This document shows positions 1 through 8,213 of a DNA stretch of 64,000 nt, piece after piece. Each line of letters opens with the position of its first letter. Position 1 is the first letter of the stretch. Location of the stretch: contig JAYUSQ010000264.1 of the NCBI GenBank assembly GCA_043755595.1, forward strand, positions 1 to 64,000, read 5' to 3'. The notes below the pieces were generated by a model, which saw only the letters and a program-made list of their open reading frames with translations, was not told the DNA's origin and did no database searches. Source of the DNA: VFZP01 sp043755595 (GTDB taxonomy: Bacteria; Acidobacteriota; Terriglobia; Bryobacterales; Bryobacteraceae). Both the position numbers and the translations under genes were made by a program.

Positions 1-1270
1 ATCCCCGACTGCTTGAAGCGGGAACCGACCACGGTTTTGCAACCGGCTTCCATGACGCCAGTGCCGACGAACAGATGCAATCGGCGGAACTTCGGATAAC
101 GCATCCGCATGGCGTTGCGGCGAAAGTACTCGGCTTCGGTACGTAGCTTCTCGGCCAGTTCGGCGGACGAGGATTGGATCGACTGGAGCGCGGTCACCAG
201 TTTTTTGATTTTGCCATTGTCGAGCCAGTGTTGATGGATCATCATCCAACGGTTCTGCTGGGCCGTATCGTTCGGGAATAGCTTGCGAGCCAACTCCCAC
301 AGATGCTCACGCGCATGATATTGATCGAGGATCTGAATGGCGCCAGGGAAGTAGAGATCAGCCTGATTCCAGATCCAGATCGATCCATCACCCATCACCA
401 CTCTGACTCGAGCGCGGCTCCAACCGCGCTCGGAGGCTTCCAGATAGAGGCGTTTACCAAATTCTTCGGCGGTCTCGATCGCTCCCACGTAGGTGGTGGA
501 ATCGGGCAAGCGGATGGGACGGCCATCCTCGTCCCAACTGGTTTGGGTAGACACGCAGCCGAGCTTGACCTCGCGGGTGTGGGCCGGTTGACCTTCGGTC
601 TTGCCCGTCCGGCCCACGGTTTCCTTTTTCACGACCGGCACTCCCGTGCCGTCCATTTGCACGTACAAGATGGGAATGGGTTCACCAGCGGCCATCGGCA
701 AGTCCAAGTGCATGGCCCGCTGAATCCGTGCCTGCTGGCGAACGGCGATGTCGGCGCCAATCGCCTCGGCGGCCCGTTCCACCGCCTTGGCCGTCACCTC
801 CAGGCCGGCCAGCAGTTTCAGCCGCTGGCGGCCCTGATCGAAAGGCGCTTCTTGACCGAGGACCGCCTCCATGCGGCGTACCCCGGGAGAGGACAGCGTG
901 TCTTTGATATCCAACTCGACATCGGCCGGGAACTGGCCGTCATGGCAGTGCGGACAGAGATAGTAGGGGCGCGAGATTCTCACCTCGCCCACGGCGGTGA
1001 GAATAGTTTTGGCGCGTAACTCCACGTAGCGAGCTTGCTGGCCGCACGGACAGGCGATGGTCCGCCGTTCGACCGATGGGGAGGAGAACCGTAAGAGTTC
1101 GGTCAAACCGGCAGCTCCGGCTTGGTTGGTGCATAGCCGAGCGTACCGCCATCTCGATCGCTTCCAAATCGAACCGCCCGGTCTTGCGGTGATCGGCGAA
1201 GACGATGCGCAGGAGCCGGTCTACTTCTTGGGTAACTTCCCGATGGATCGCATCGGAAGTTTTTTTTCCT
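1..1270 (-). pseudogene. ISKra4-family transposase (orfB), frameshifted and cut by window edge
   Basis: This is the catalytic part of a DDE transposase. Read on the minus strand, it keeps the acidic residues expected of the ISKra4 family: Asp at 651-653 (context QMDGTG), Asp at 387-389 (context MGDGSIWIW) and Glu at 48-50 (context MEAGCKTVVGSR). A zinc-ribbon-like CPHC and a CPCG lie upstream. The N-terminal part (REVTQEVDRLLRIVF) is in one frame and the catalytic part in another. The switch falls at a tandem TTGG TTGG (about 1122-1129); removing one copy restores MHQAGAAGLTELL, the form I expect from the family. The frame also has to be entered from orfA by a -1 shift at an A8 run. The left end of the element is outside the window. 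I judge the element inactive unless the 4-bp repeat is an assembly error. Confidence 0.85.
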
Positions 1271-1634
1271 GTGGCGACTCGGTGTCGGTTTCCGCCTGGG
1301 CTGGGCGCAGGCGGCAGATCTGCGCATTGACCTCCACAAATTCCTTGTGCAGGTTTTGCAGTTTTCGAAATTCGGCGATCTCTCGTTCGGCCTTCCGAAT
1401 CGCGGCTTGGTCCGGCATGGACACGGTTACGGTCTTGCCGTTGACCTTGTAGGTCAAACGGGGGTTGGGGCCGTGGCCGGGATCATTTGGCCGATGGCAG
1501 CGGCAGTTCGGCTTGCCACATCGACCGGTCGTGGCCGTCACTGAGCCTGAACGCAAATCTCCCAAAGTGGCAATCTGGGCTGCCAGACTGGCCCGCCTTT
1601 GCTCAAGGGCTTGAAGGGGCTCGGGGGTCGTCAT
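1221..1634 (-). CDS. DUF6788-type orfA of the ISKra4-like element
   Basis: A 137-residue protein of the kind found directly upstream of ISKra4 transposases. It has an N-terminal helical stretch (LEQRRASLAAQIATLG), a cysteine cluster RCGKPNCRC followed by a short beta segment (RLTYKVNGKTVTVSM), and a C-terminal coiled-coil-like helix. Its end overlaps the transposase coding region: a run of eight A (1260-1267 as T on the plus strand) lies 36 bases before its TAG stop and would allow a -1 slip into the transposase N-terminus. The role of orfA in transposition is not established; a fused product made by frameshifting is my inference. It starts at ATG 1634. Confidence 0.7.
   Translation of the reverse strand: MTTPEPLQALEQRRASLAAQIATLGDLRSGSVTATTGRCGKPNCRCHRPNDPGHGPNPRLTYKVNGKTVTVSMPDQAAIRKAEREIAEFRKLQNLHKEFVEVNAQICRLRPAQAETDTESPQEKKLPMRSIGKLPKK
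1260..1267 (-). promoter_or_regulatory. A8 slippery run, possible -1 frameshift site
   Basis: Eight consecutive A on the minus strand (GAA AAA AAA CTT in the orfA frame). A -1 slip gives AAA ACT TCC GAT and leads straight into the transposase N-terminus (TSDAIHREVTQEVDR). Such A runs are common slip sites in IS elements; whether it works here is inference. Confidence 0.5.
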
Positions 1635-1801
1635 GAGTGGGGTCCTTTAGCCTAGCGTAGTATATACGCACGGATTCATGCCACAAAAAAAGCAAATCAT
1701 CGATTCTTGATTTTTATGTCGCACACCCTTTGTCTGATCAAGACCTTGAAAATCCTCCAACTTCTGCGATACTAAGGAGTTGTGCGAAACGTTTCTAAGG
1801 A

Positions 1802-3193
1802 TTGGATCATCCGGTGATCCATAAGATCGTCCCCGCCACAATCTGGGCGCTGCTTATATCAGAAGCGAGTTTAGTTTTCACCGCTTATGCTGCAGTTTCG
1901 TACGGGCTCATTAACGTCGACCCGCTACTGTGGTTGCTGCACGAGGACGGACTCCTGCGGATTATCGCGCTCCTCGCGTGGATATTGATCGGGCTCTATT
2001 TTCAGGACCTCTACTCCAACTTCCGCATCCGCAGCCGTTTCGTCCTGCTGCAACAGGTTTCGTTGGTCCTCGGGACCGCGTTCTTGTTTCAGGCCCTGGT
2101 CAGTTATGGTCTGCCGCAGCTACTGTTGCCTCGCAGTGTGATGATGGTCGGCAGCTTGCTTGTGATCGCCGCCGTACCGGCATGGCGTTACGTCTACAGC
2201 CACTTGGTCGTGCAGGAGCACTCGACCGAACGCCTGCTATTCCTTGGGGCCAGCCCGCTTTCTCAGGAAATTGCCCACCGGCTGGACGAACGTACCGAAC
2301 TCGGCAACACGGTGGTTGGGTTTCTGGCCGAGCAGGCTGAACTTGAATCGTTACCGAGCCATTGGCGTCTCGGTTCGCCCGAGGACCTTGCTGGCGCCGT
2401 GGAGCGGATTAAGCCGGATAAAGTAGTGGTCGGGTTCGTCGAGCGCCGTCAGCGGATGCCGGTGCAAGAATTGTTGCGGATTAGTTTCACCGGTATTCGA
2501 GTCGAGGAGGCTGCGACCACCTACGAGTCCGTCCTACAACGCGTCAGCACGATGCAGTTGCGTCCGTCCCAGTTGATTTTCTCCAGAGAATTGGGACCGA
2601 AACCGTCCAAACTCAAGCTGCAATCGGCTTACTCCAGACTGCTCGCGGCCATAGCCCTGGTGCTGGTAGGCCCAATCATGTTGATCGTCGCAGTCCTGGT
2701 TAGATTGACATCACCAGGCGCTGCCCTCTACTCACAGTGCCGCGTCGGACTGCGGGGGGAACCGTTCACTGTCTATAAGTTCCGCTCGATGCGACATGAT
2801 GCCGAAGCAGCCACCGGCGCCGTCTGGGCCAGCCGGGGCGATCCTCGAATCACGCCCTTCGGCCGGTTCCTCAGAAAATCGCGGCTCGATGAACTCCCTC
2901 AATTGTTCAATGTACTCAAGGGCGAAATGTCGATCGTCGGTCCCCGGCCTGAACGCCCGGAGTTTGTCGCCACGCTCAGTGAGCAGATCCCGTTTTTTCC
3001 TCACCGGCATTGCGTGCGGCCGGGGATTACCGGTTGGGCGCAAATCAATCACAAATACGGCGACACGCTCGCCGACACCGTGACCAAACTTGAGTTCGAC
3101 CTTTATTACATCAAGAACCTTTCCCCGATGCTCGACTTCTACATCATGATTCAAACCGTGAAAGTGATGCTGCTTTCGCGAGGGGCTCAGTAA
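1802..3193 (+). CDS. Exopolysaccharide polyprenyl glycosylphosphotransferase (initiating sugar transferase)
   Basis: Predicted to transfer a sugar-1-phosphate to undecaprenyl phosphate, the first membrane step of exopolysaccharide or O-unit synthesis. The 463-residue protein has four N-terminal membrane helices, a central CoA-binding-like domain (RLLFLGASPLSQEIAHRL, residues about 140-240), then one membrane helix (about 282-305) and a C-terminal bacterial sugar transferase domain with the family motifs YKFRSMR, ITPFGRFLRKSRLDELPQL, MSIVGPRPERPEF and RPGITGWAQIN. Length and order fit the WbaP/EpsB-type family. The start is uncertain: TTG 1802 follows AAGGA too closely, and GTG 1814 has better spacing. 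No other polysaccharide genes are adjacent, so it stands alone here. Confidence 0.93.
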   Translation: MDHPVIHKIVPATIWALLISEASLVFTAYAAVSYGLINVDPLLWLLHEDGLLRIIALLAWILIGLYFQDLYSNFRIRSRFVLLQQVSLVLGTAFLFQALVSYGLPQLLLPRSVMMVGSLLVIAAVPAWRYVYSHLVVQEHSTERLLFLGASPLSQEIAHRLDERTELGNTVVGFLAEQAELESLPSHWRLGSPEDLAGAVERIKPDKVVVGFVERRQRMPVQELLRISFTGIRVEEAATTYESVLQRVSTMQLRPSQLIFSRELGPKPSKLKLQSAYSRLLAAIALVLVGPIMLIVAVLVRLTSPGAALYSQCRVGLRGEPFTVYKFRSMRHDAEAATGAVWASRGDPRITPFGRFLRKSRLDELPQLFNVLKGEMSIVGPRPERPEFVATLSEQIPFFPHRHCVRPGITGWAQINHKYGDTLADTVTKLEFDLYYIKNLSPMLDFYIMIQTVKVMLLSRGAQ

Positions 3194-3254
3194 AAATCCC
3201 GTTTTTTCTAAGGTGATCTACTGAAGTGACCAGAACCGGTCGATAGACCAGTCG

Positions 3255-4672
3255 ATGGAGTTTTGCGGCTCTTTCCTGAGAGTGCTTCTTGCCCTGGAAG
3301 CGCTTGTTTTCCTTCCCGGCTTGCCGGCTTGGGGCCGGCTAACGGGAGCGTCCCAGGCCACCCAGGCCTATTTGCTGTGCCTTGGACTATTCTGCGCAAT
3401 CGGGCTGATATCATTTCAAACCCGCAAACCGTACGCACAGATATGGGGCTGGGCTGCCGCCGTGTCCAACTTGCCCGTCTTTCCCGCCCTTACTCCTGTC
3501 GGAATCCTGCTGACGGCTTTGCTGCTGGTGCTACACCTTCGAGTTTGGCCACGGAGGAAGGGTTGGAATCGCGCCCCGTTTTTGGCCGTGGCGGGTTCAT
3601 GGTGGGTTGGCCTTTTGGGCCTCGCATTTTGTTGGGGGGAGCTTGGCATGTGCATCGCTTCAGCCGGAATTCCGGCCTGCCGGAAACCACCCCGCTGATC
3701 CTTCTGGTTGGCGTTTGGGTGGCTGTGCCGGTCTGCCTGCTGGCGCACCGCGGAGGCCATTGGCTGGCGGGCTTGTCGGGGGACCTGCAAGTTATGGGCG
3801 CTTGGTCGGGTTGGGCGGACCCGGAGCCCGCCGCATGGAACGAAACGGCCTTTAGGCCACGTTTATTCCTATGGGCGCTCGGTGGCCCTCTTGCTTCGTT
3901 GGGATTTGGCGCAGTCTTCCTGGCCCTGTTTGCGACCAGCCCAGACAGCGTCTGGTCGAACTTTGGAGAGATGGCCGGACTGATAGCGGTATGCTCACTA
4001 GCGATATTCTTCGTCTCGATCTTGCCGTGGACAGCCTTTGGTTACCGGTCCGACGGCGCCATGCTCGTTTCGATCGCTCGCCGCGGACCGGAATACGATC
4101 GCGATCGCGCCGTGGCGATGATTGCCGGCGGTTGGCTACAAGGGGTCGCGCCACGCGATTGGAACCCGCGCTCATTGCGCGCCGCCACGGCCCTGCCCGA
4201 CCGGTCCAGACAGTACGCCACAGCTTGCGGTCTCTACTACCTCTACTGCCTCGATAATGGGTTCGATTCGAGCGCCCGATATTGGATGGGAAAGCTCGTT
4301 TCCGAATTCGAACATGACAAATTGGCCGTGCCTGTCCGTTGGCGGCTCGAAACAGCCTTCTTTTTGGCCGCTTTGGATTGCTCCGGGCGTGTGGCCGAAG
4401 CCCCGGCCTGGCAGCGCTCAGCCGGACGCGCGACGACTGTGCCATCATCGCTCCGCCTTCGAACTGAGGCCGCGTTGGCAGCCGCCCAGGGGCGGGCGGA
4501 ATTGGCCAGGACTCTGCTCCTGGCGGCGGAGCGCGCAGTGCTAGCCGGCGCCGATAGCCGAATGCTTACCTTCGAAATGGATCTGCTCAGCCGCCTGCGC
4601 GAGCGGCTGGAACCGGCGATTGGCGGTGACCAGACTCTACCCCGGCCGATGATCGCCCTCACCGCCGTTTGA
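3255..4672 (+). pseudogene. M50-like multi-pass membrane protein, interrupted by a frameshift at a G run
   Basis: Two overlapping frames together make one plausible protein of about 470 residues. The first frame (3255-3698) encodes hydrophobic helices up to LGLAFCWG; the second (open to 4672) continues with AWHVHRFSRNSGLPETTPL and further helices. The crossing point is a run of six G (3634-3639): one extra G joins them cleanly. The second part has LLAHRGGHWLAG and LWALGGPLASLGFG, which resemble the HExxH helix and the later GPLAN-type helix of site-2 (M50) proteases, but with Arg in place of the catalytic Glu. The last about 150 residues are helical and soluble. If functional it would be a non-catalytic M50 relative. 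It may instead be two overlapping genes (second start ATG 3599), or an assembly error. Confidence 0.55.
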
Positions 4673-4698
4673 CCAGCCCCTCACAAATTCCTTATAGT
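4669..4698 (+). promoter_or_regulatory. Sigma70-type promoter of tRNA-Gly
   Basis: TTGACC (4669-4674), 18-base spacer, TATAGT (4693-4698). The predicted start near 4705 lies 14 bases before the tRNA. The -35 box overlaps the stop codon of the preceding gene. Confidence 0.7.
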
Positions 4699-4718
4699 AG
4701 AAGAGAACGTGCTCCTCA

Positions 4719-4793
4719 GCGGGAGTAACTCAATGGTAGAGTCACAGCCTTCCATGCTGTTGGTTGCGAGTTCGATTCTCGTCTCCCGCTCCA
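4719..4793 (+). tRNA. tRNA-Gly, anticodon TCC
   Basis: A complete cloverleaf can be read. The acceptor stem GCGGGAG pairs with CTCCCGC. The D arm is ACTC/GAGT. The anticodon stem ACAGC/GCTGT holds the loop CTTCCAT with anticodon TCC. The T arm is GCGAG/CTCGT with loop TTCGATT, and the 3' end TCCA (CCA encoded) is present. It reads GGA codons. It sits alone, between the frameshifted M50-like gene and the porin. Confidence 0.97.
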
Positions 4794-4928
4794 ATCCCCC
4801 CATTTCGGTGTTTGCGGTTTGCTTATTCCTTGGCGGGTTCCCTTCCATGGCATCCGCCTGCCTCACACGAGGGGGGCCAGCCCACGGCGGAGTAAAGGTA
4901 GTTCCGATTCCGGCCGATACAAGATTGA

Positions 4929-6047
4929 ATGAGACTATTATCAAAGTTCGCTCTTGCCGCCATGGCCGTTGTGGGCGCCGCTCAGGAACCCGCCCCCGCT
5001 TCAGACCCTACCCCAGCCCCTAAGTCGGTCTGGTCGCAGAAGGGCTTCGATTTCAGCGGGAACATCGATACCTACTTCAATTACAATTTCAACAAGCCCG
5101 ATTCGGCGTTGAATCAATTACGGAATTTCGACACACAGTCCAATCGCCCCGCCCTCAGCATGGCGCGCTTCAGCGTCGAACGTCAGAGCGGCATGGCCGG
5201 CTTCCGGGTCGACTTTGGCACGGGGCGCGGCTATAACGTATTCCATGCGACTGAGGTCGATCTCGGCGGCAGCGTTTGGCGTCACATCCCGCAAGCCTAT
5301 GCCAGTTTGCGCCCGATTAAGGGAAAGGCTGTCCAACTCGACTTTGGCAAGTTTTACACATCAGCCGGAGCCGAAGTGACCGACACGCACCTCAACTGGA
5401 ACTACTCGCGTTCACTGATCTTCGCCAACGGCCCCTACTATCATGCGGGGCTCCGCACGACGGTCCCAGTGAACTCCAAGTGGACGACTGGCTTCCAACT
5501 GGTCAACGGGTGGAACAACGTGAAGGATTTGAACGACGGCAAAACCTTTGGCTTCACCAATGCCTTTACGCTCAGCAGGAAGGTGTCGATCTTCAACAAT
5601 ATTTACCTGGGACCGGAGAAAATCGGCACGACCGAAGGCTGGCGCCAGTTCGTCGACACGGTGGTTTCAGTTACGCCAAGCGACAAGACCGCGTTCTACT
5701 TGAATTACGACTACGGTTCAGACAAACGCGCCGGCGTGCCGGGCCGGAATCAGTTCCAGGCGCTCGCCGGAGCCTTCCGCTACCAGTTCTCCAATAAGTG
5801 GGCATTTGCGCCGCGGCTTGAGTGGTATCAGGATCGCGATGGCTTCATTACCGGAGCTGCGCAGAACCTGATGGAAATGACCACCACGCTTGAATACAAG
5901 GTGAACCCCTGGTCGCTGCTTCGCTTCGAGTACCGCCGCGATCACTCCGACAAGCCTTACTTTGAAAAGCAGAATGGCGCGCCGGCTGTGCAGAACATGA
6001 ATACGGTTGTCGCGGGCCTTGTGATCTACTGGGCTCCGAAGAAATAA
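4929..6047 (+). CDS. Outer-membrane beta-barrel porin (BBP2/OmpL-like family)
   Basis: A 372-residue secreted protein with a signal peptide (MRLLSKFALAAMAVVGAAQ), a short proline/alanine linker, then a barrel starting FDFSGNIDTYFNYNFN. The rest is alternating amphipathic strands (FRVDFGTGRGYNVF, VQLDFGKFYTSAGAEV, FYLNYDYGS, LLRFEYRRDHSD) ending in VAGLVIYWAPKK, typical of porin-2-like barrels in Gram-negative bacteria. The motif DFGKFYTSAGAE is characteristic of this family. It presumably forms a general diffusion channel; the substrate cannot be predicted. Start ATG 4929. It is not in an obvious operon. Confidence 0.9.
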   Translation: MRLLSKFALAAMAVVGAAQEPAPASDPTPAPKSVWSQKGFDFSGNIDTYFNYNFNKPDSALNQLRNFDTQSNRPALSMARFSVERQSGMAGFRVDFGTGRGYNVFHATEVDLGGSVWRHIPQAYASLRPIKGKAVQLDFGKFYTSAGAEVTDTHLNWNYSRSLIFANGPYYHAGLRTTVPVNSKWTTGFQLVNGWNNVKDLNDGKTFGFTNAFTLSRKVSIFNNIYLGPEKIGTTEGWRQFVDTVVSVTPSDKTAFYLNYDYGSDKRAGVPGRNQFQALAGAFRYQFSNKWAFAPRLEWYQDRDGFITGAAQNLMEMTTTLEYKVNPWSLLRFEYRRDHSDKPYFEKQNGAPAVQNMNTVVAGLVIYWAPKK

Positions 6048-6073
6048 GCGCGAGTCGATATTGATAAAGCGAC

Positions 6074-6103
6074 GCCCCGGCGGCCGTTACGGGCCCTCGG
6101 GGC
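6074..6103. terminator. GC-rich hairpin between convergent genes
   Basis: GCCCCG (6074-6079) pairs with CGGGGC (6098-6103), with further GGCC/GGCC pairing inside. It lies between the ends of the porin and the convergent Uma2 gene. There is no T tract, so termination is only probable. Confidence 0.4.
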
Positions 6104-6113
6104 ATTGCCGCGT

Positions 6114-6692
6114 CTATGGTTCCAAGACCTCGAATTCCACGGCCTTATAGATCTCCGCCAGTGGCAATTCGATCCCGAGCGATTCCAGCTTCGCCACGCT
6201 TTCAAGTCCGGAATACCGGCCCATAATCCAGTGATTGCCTTCGCCCTTGCGAAACACATCCACGCGCGGCTCGTCCTGGGCAATCAGCACATACTCTTCA
6301 AGAGACGCGAGCGTTCCATACAATGAGAACTTCCGCCCATAGTTGTATCCGTCAGTCGACGGCGAAAGGATTTCGACGATCACCTTGGGGTTCGTCAGAT
6401 TCTCGGACCGTTTGGACGCCAAGACCGGTTTGCCGCAAACCACCACCAAGTCCGGATAGACGAATTTGGTCGCGCTGATCTGGACCCGCAAGGGGTTCAA
6501 CACCAAGCAAGGCGTGCCTTCGAGCCGCTCATCGAGCCGCCTCGCCATGTTTACGCCGATTCGGCCGTGTGCCAGAGTCGCCCCCTCCAGCTCAAAAACC
6601 TCGCCGTCGTGATACTCGCTCTTGACCTCGGCATCCCGGTCCATCGCGAGATATTCTTCAACCGACATTCTTGCTACCGGTGCTGCGCCCAT
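6114..6692 (-). CDS. Uma2 family (DUF820) putative endonuclease, copy 1, intact
   Basis: 192 residues of the Uma2/DUF820 family, which has a PD-(D/E)XK-like fold. Visible hallmarks are the N-terminal MSVEEYLAMDRDAEVKSEY, YHDGEVFELEGA, the core YPDLVVVCGKPV (the acidic residue of the nuclease core), VIVEILSPSTDGYNYGRKF and LYGTLASLEEYVLIAQDEPRVDVFRK. This family is abundant in multicellular and mobile-rich bacteria; its cellular role is unknown. It is divergent from the TPR gene (49 bases to ATG 6742) and is duplicated with it. A second, frameshifted copy lies at 7278-7855. Confidence 0.9.
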   Translation of the reverse strand: MGAAPVARMSVEEYLAMDRDAEVKSEYHDGEVFELEGATLAHGRIGVNMARRLDERLEGTPCLVLNPLRVQISATKFVYPDLVVVCGKPVLASKRSENLTNPKVIVEILSPSTDGYNYGRKFSLYGTLASLEEYVLIAQDEPRVDVFRKGEGNHWIMGRYSGLESVAKLESLGIELPLAEIYKAVEFEVLEP

Positions 6693-6741
6693 GTCCGTAT
6701 TCTAAAACACCCGCCTGCTGCTACGATGACTGAAGAAGCAC

Positions 6742-6934
6742 ATGAGTCAACGTCTCGAAACTTTGCGCTCACGGGTCGGGCAAGCAAGACCCCGCCAATA
6801 GCCGATTCCGTTACATGCTGGCCATGGAGACGGCCAACACAGGCGACCTCGCCGCCGCCAGTCTCGTCTTCGAGCAAGTCATCTCACAAGACCCTAAATA
6901 CTCCGCCGCCTATTTTCACGGCGGGCAGACGCTC
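6742..6934 (+). pseudogene. TPR protein, copy 1, frameshifted and truncated
   Basis: It starts exactly like the intact gene at 7905 (MSQRLETLRS). It then carries a 4-base tandem duplication (GCAAGCAAG at 6780-6788, against a single GCAAG in copy 2) that shifts the frame. Similarity stops abruptly after CAGACGCTC at 6934, so about 40 C-terminal codons are missing. The later part continues in another frame as MLAMETANTGDLAAAS, like copy 2. Confidence 0.85.
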
Positions 6935-7273
6935 TTCCGCCGTTGCCCTGGATCGATCCAAGAGCGTTCGCAATGCGAAGCCGTATCTAAAGAGAGAGCC
7001 GTTCATGATTGATCCACAATTCTTGAACAAGGTCCTGCGAGAAGAGGCGTCGCGTTTGGGAAATGCTGCGGCTCAGCGCGTGAAGTACGTGTTCGTCGAC
7101 GACACCAAAATCGATGGACCGTTCTGCCAACGCCAATGTGCCAGTGCGTCTCCAGCCATATTCCGTCATAGGAGATGCGGTTCCCGCGATCCGCGCGGCT
7201 TCGGCGTCGAGATTCACGCTACCGGGCTCCGAAGCGCTCCGAAGCAATAGAGGATTGATCGGACAAAGCGCAG
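6935..7273 (+). other. Spacer between the two repeat copies, with an unrecognised short reading frame
   Basis: The block between the duplicated units matches neither copy. A frame from ATG 7005 (MIDPQFLNKVLREEASRLG, then VKYVFVDDTKID) to a stop near 7250 reads like protein for its first 40 codons, after AAAGAGAGAG. From about 7114 another plus frame looks more protein-like (VPVRLQPYSVIGDAVPAIRA), so this may be a frameshifted remnant. I do not recognise a family. Confidence 0.3.
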
Positions 7274-8093
7274 GCGTCTATGGTTCCAACACCTCGAATT
7301 CCACAGCCTTATAGATCTCCGCCAGTGGCAATTCGATCCCGAGCGATTCCAGCTTCGCCACGCTTTCAAGCCCCGAATACCGGCCCAGAATCCAATGATT
7401 GCCTTCGCCCCTGCGAAACACATCCACGCGCGGCTCGTCCTGGGCAATCAGCATGTATCTTCGAAAGACGGAAGCGTTCCATACAATGAGAATTTCCGTC
7501 CGTAGTTATATTCGCCGGTAGACGGCGACAGAATCTCGACGATCACCGTAGGGTTCGTCAGATTCTCCAATCGTTTGGACGCCAAGACCGGCTTGCCGCA
7601 AACCACCACCAAGTCCGGATAGACAAATTGGGTCGCGCTGATCTGGACCCGTACGGGAATCGCGACAGTACATGCTGTGCCTCCCAGACGGTCCTTGAGA
7701 ACCCAAGTCACATTGCCGCCAATCACGGCATGCGCCCAAGCCGCCCCCTCCAGCTCAAAAACCTCGCCGTCGTGATACTCGCTCTTGACCTCGGCATTCC
7801 GGTCCATCGCGAGATATTCTTCAACCGACATTCTTGCTACCGGTGCTGCGCCCATGTCCGTATTCTAAAGCACCCGCCCGCTGCTACGATGACTGAAGAA
7901 GCACATGAGTCAACGTCTCGAAACTTTGCGCTCGCTGGTCGAGCAAGACCCCGCCAATAGCCGATTCCGCTACATGCTGGCCATGGAGACCGCCAACGCA
8001 GGCGATCTCGCCGCCGCCAGCCTCATCTACGAACAAGTTATTTCGCATGATCCCGATTACTCCGCCGCCTATTTTCACGGCGGGCAGACGCTC
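7274..8093. repeat. Direct repeat, copy 2 (Uma2-TPR unit)
   Basis: The second copy of the 6110-6934 unit. Here the TPR gene is intact and extends past the repeat end to 8213, while the Uma2 gene is frameshifted. Confidence 0.9.
7278..7855 (-). pseudogene. Uma2 family protein, copy 2, frameshifted
   Basis: It has the same start as the intact copy (MGAAPVARMSVEEYLAMDR) and reads in frame through YPDLVVVCGKPVLAS and LSPSTGEYNYGRKFSLYGT. One base is then missing relative to copy 1 at about 7455 (ATGTATCTTC against ACATACTCTTC), which ends the frame. The remaining C-terminal third is still recognisable in another frame to the TAG at 7278. The middle segment has also diverged (VIGGNVTWVLKDRLGGTA against RIGVNMARRLDERLEGTP), so the duplication is not very recent or one copy has recombined with another homologue. 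Confidence 0.85.
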
Positions 8094-8213
8094 GAAAAAC
8101 AAGGCCGCCTCGACGAAGCCCGCGCCATCTATCAACGCGGCATCGAAGCCACCACACGCAACGGCGACTCGCACACCCGCAGCGAGCTACAGGGCGCGTT
8201 GTCGCAACTCTAA
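7905..8213 (+). CDS. Small tetratricopeptide-repeat protein, copy 2, intact
   Basis: 102 residues with about two and a half TPR units: NSRFRYMLAMETANAGDLAAASLIYEQVI, then YSAAYFHGGQTLEKQGRLDEARAIYQRGI. It is probably a cytosolic scaffold; no signal peptide or catalytic motif is present. It is divergent from the Uma2 pseudogene, and its stop overlaps the end of the convergent epimerase gene by four bases. The duplicated pairing with Uma2 suggests the two were transferred or copied together; a functional link is not shown. Confidence 0.8.
   Translation: MSQRLETLRSLVEQDPANSRFRYMLAMETANAGDLAAASLIYEQVISHDPDYSAAYFHGGQTLEKQGRLDEARAIYQRGIEATTRNGDSHTRSELQGALSQL

Larger units (their letters stand above)
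6110..6934. repeat. Direct repeat, copy 1 (Uma2-TPR unit)
   Basis: About 825 bases that match 7274-8093 closely and in the same orientation, starting at GCGTCTATGGTTCCA and ending at CAGACGCTC. It holds an intact Uma2 gene and a truncated, frameshifted TPR gene. The two copies are 339 bases apart. Confidence 0.9.

Noticed and set aside
4681..4944. Minus-strand frame across the tRNA
   Set aside because: It covers the tRNA-Gly gene and has no protein features.
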